Origin: Bacteroidales bacterium
GTDB taxonomy: Bacteria > Bacteroidota > Bacteroidia > Bacteroidales > UBA10428
Direction of reading: 5' to 3'
NCBI GenBank assembly: GCA_016935615.1
Contig: JAFGQO010000153.1
Coordinates: 1-32,727, forward strand
DNA length: 32,727 bases
In this document: piece after piece, positions 32,598-32,727 of the stretch
Position numbering within the stretch: position 1 is the stretch's first letter
Layout: every line of letters starts with the position of its first letter
The notes under the pieces: model-generated
What the model saw: the letters and a program-made list of their open reading frames with translations, nothing else
What the model was told of the DNA's origin: nothing
Databases searched by the model: none
Made by a program: the position numbers and the translations under genes

Positions 32598-32609
32598 TGA
32601 TTTATATCA
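32598..32609 (-). promoter_or_regulatory. FNR-like palindrome upstream of the 72-residue gene
   Basis: TGAT-TTAT-ATCA has perfect FNR-type half-sites (TGAT-N4-ATCA). It lies about 75 bases before the likely transcription start of the small minus-strand gene and could equally serve a plus-strand gene beyond the window. It shares eight consecutive bases (TGATTTAT) with the site before the Crp/Fnr gene at 30557. Confidence 0.45.
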
Positions 32610-32636
32610 CTTTTTTTCATAGTTTATAACAAATTT

Positions 32637-32727
32637 CAGGCAGGATTGATTCTCGGTACAAAAACAACACCGGCACATTTATCCGCAGAAACGAAGTGAA
32701 GGAGGAGGCTTCTCGCCCCGGCAGTCT
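32637..32727. other. GC-richer right edge of the window, no gene recognised
   Basis: The last 60-65 bases are clearly richer in G and C than the rest of the window. They begin near CAGGCAGG (32637-32644), the same eight bases as an arm of the repeat at 1191-1198. One plus-strand frame stays open to the edge but has no start codon after the last stop. It may be the start of another dispersed repeat or element. The window ends too soon to tell. Confidence 0.3.

Noticed and set aside
32695-32710. Strong Shine-Dalgarno-like purine run near the right edge
   Set aside because: No start codon follows before the window ends, Bacteroidota rarely use SD sequences, and it is part of the GC-richer, possibly repeated, edge.

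Overview
This window looks like a chromosomal segment of a Bacteroidota bacterium, probably from the Bacteroidales/Marinilabiliales side. The supporting signs are AT-rich DNA with short intergenic gaps, almost no Shine-Dalgarno sequences before confident starts, several TAnnTTTG-type -7 promoter elements, a full Bacteroides-style aerotolerance (Bat) operon, and a lipoprotein whose sugar-hydrolase-like architecture is typical of this phylum. Assignment below phylum is inference. I see no rRNA, tRNA, CRISPR array, insertion sequence or phage gene.

Layout. 1-1340: a lone family 2 glycosyltransferase, flanked by inverted copies of a short GC-richer repeat, then a structured leader before argS. 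1339-5418: housekeeping genes argS, ffh and folD. 5493-7979: a large lipoprotein with a carbohydrate-binding-like module and a GH84-like barrel that appears to lack the catalytic aspartates. 8107-12127: a TPR protein, a phosphosulfolactate-synthase-family protein (ComA), a DUF368 polyprenyl-phosphate carrier and aroE, the last two overlapping by ATGA. 12124-13461 (minus strand): a YfiR-like periplasmic protein and truA. 13645-22291: a nine-gene co-directional operon of moxR, a small unknown secreted protein, a DUF58 protein, a DUF4381-like membrane protein, then batA, batB, batC, batD and batE. 22296-25242: a double universal-stress protein (minus), the transporter CstA (plus) and acylphosphatase (minus). 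25286-31743: a signalling island with a hybrid histidine kinase whose H-box and G1-box deviate from consensus, a membrane HAMP/GAF/PAS protein with no kinase domain, three stand-alone receiver proteins and a Crp/Fnr regulator. 31754-32504: free methionine-R-sulfoxide reductase and a small unknown protein.

How the genes may work together. The Bat operon is a MoxR AAA+ ATPase plus von Willebrand A proteins and TPR partners at the cell envelope, linked in Bacteroides fragilis to oxygen tolerance. The stress protein, CstA, the Crp/Fnr regulator and the methionine-sulfoxide reductase fit a stress and redox theme, but a functional link is inference. The signalling island has the parts of a branched phosphorelay: one membrane sensor without its own kinase, one hybrid kinase with doubtful catalytic activity, and three receivers without outputs. 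The only DNA-binding protein is the Crp/Fnr factor. Two FNR-like palindromes sharing the eight bases TGATTTAT lie before the crp-like gene and before the small gene at the right end.

The best candidates for something undescribed are the signalling island with its FNR-like sites, the apparently inactive GH84-like lipoprotein, and the small secreted protein inside the Bat operon.
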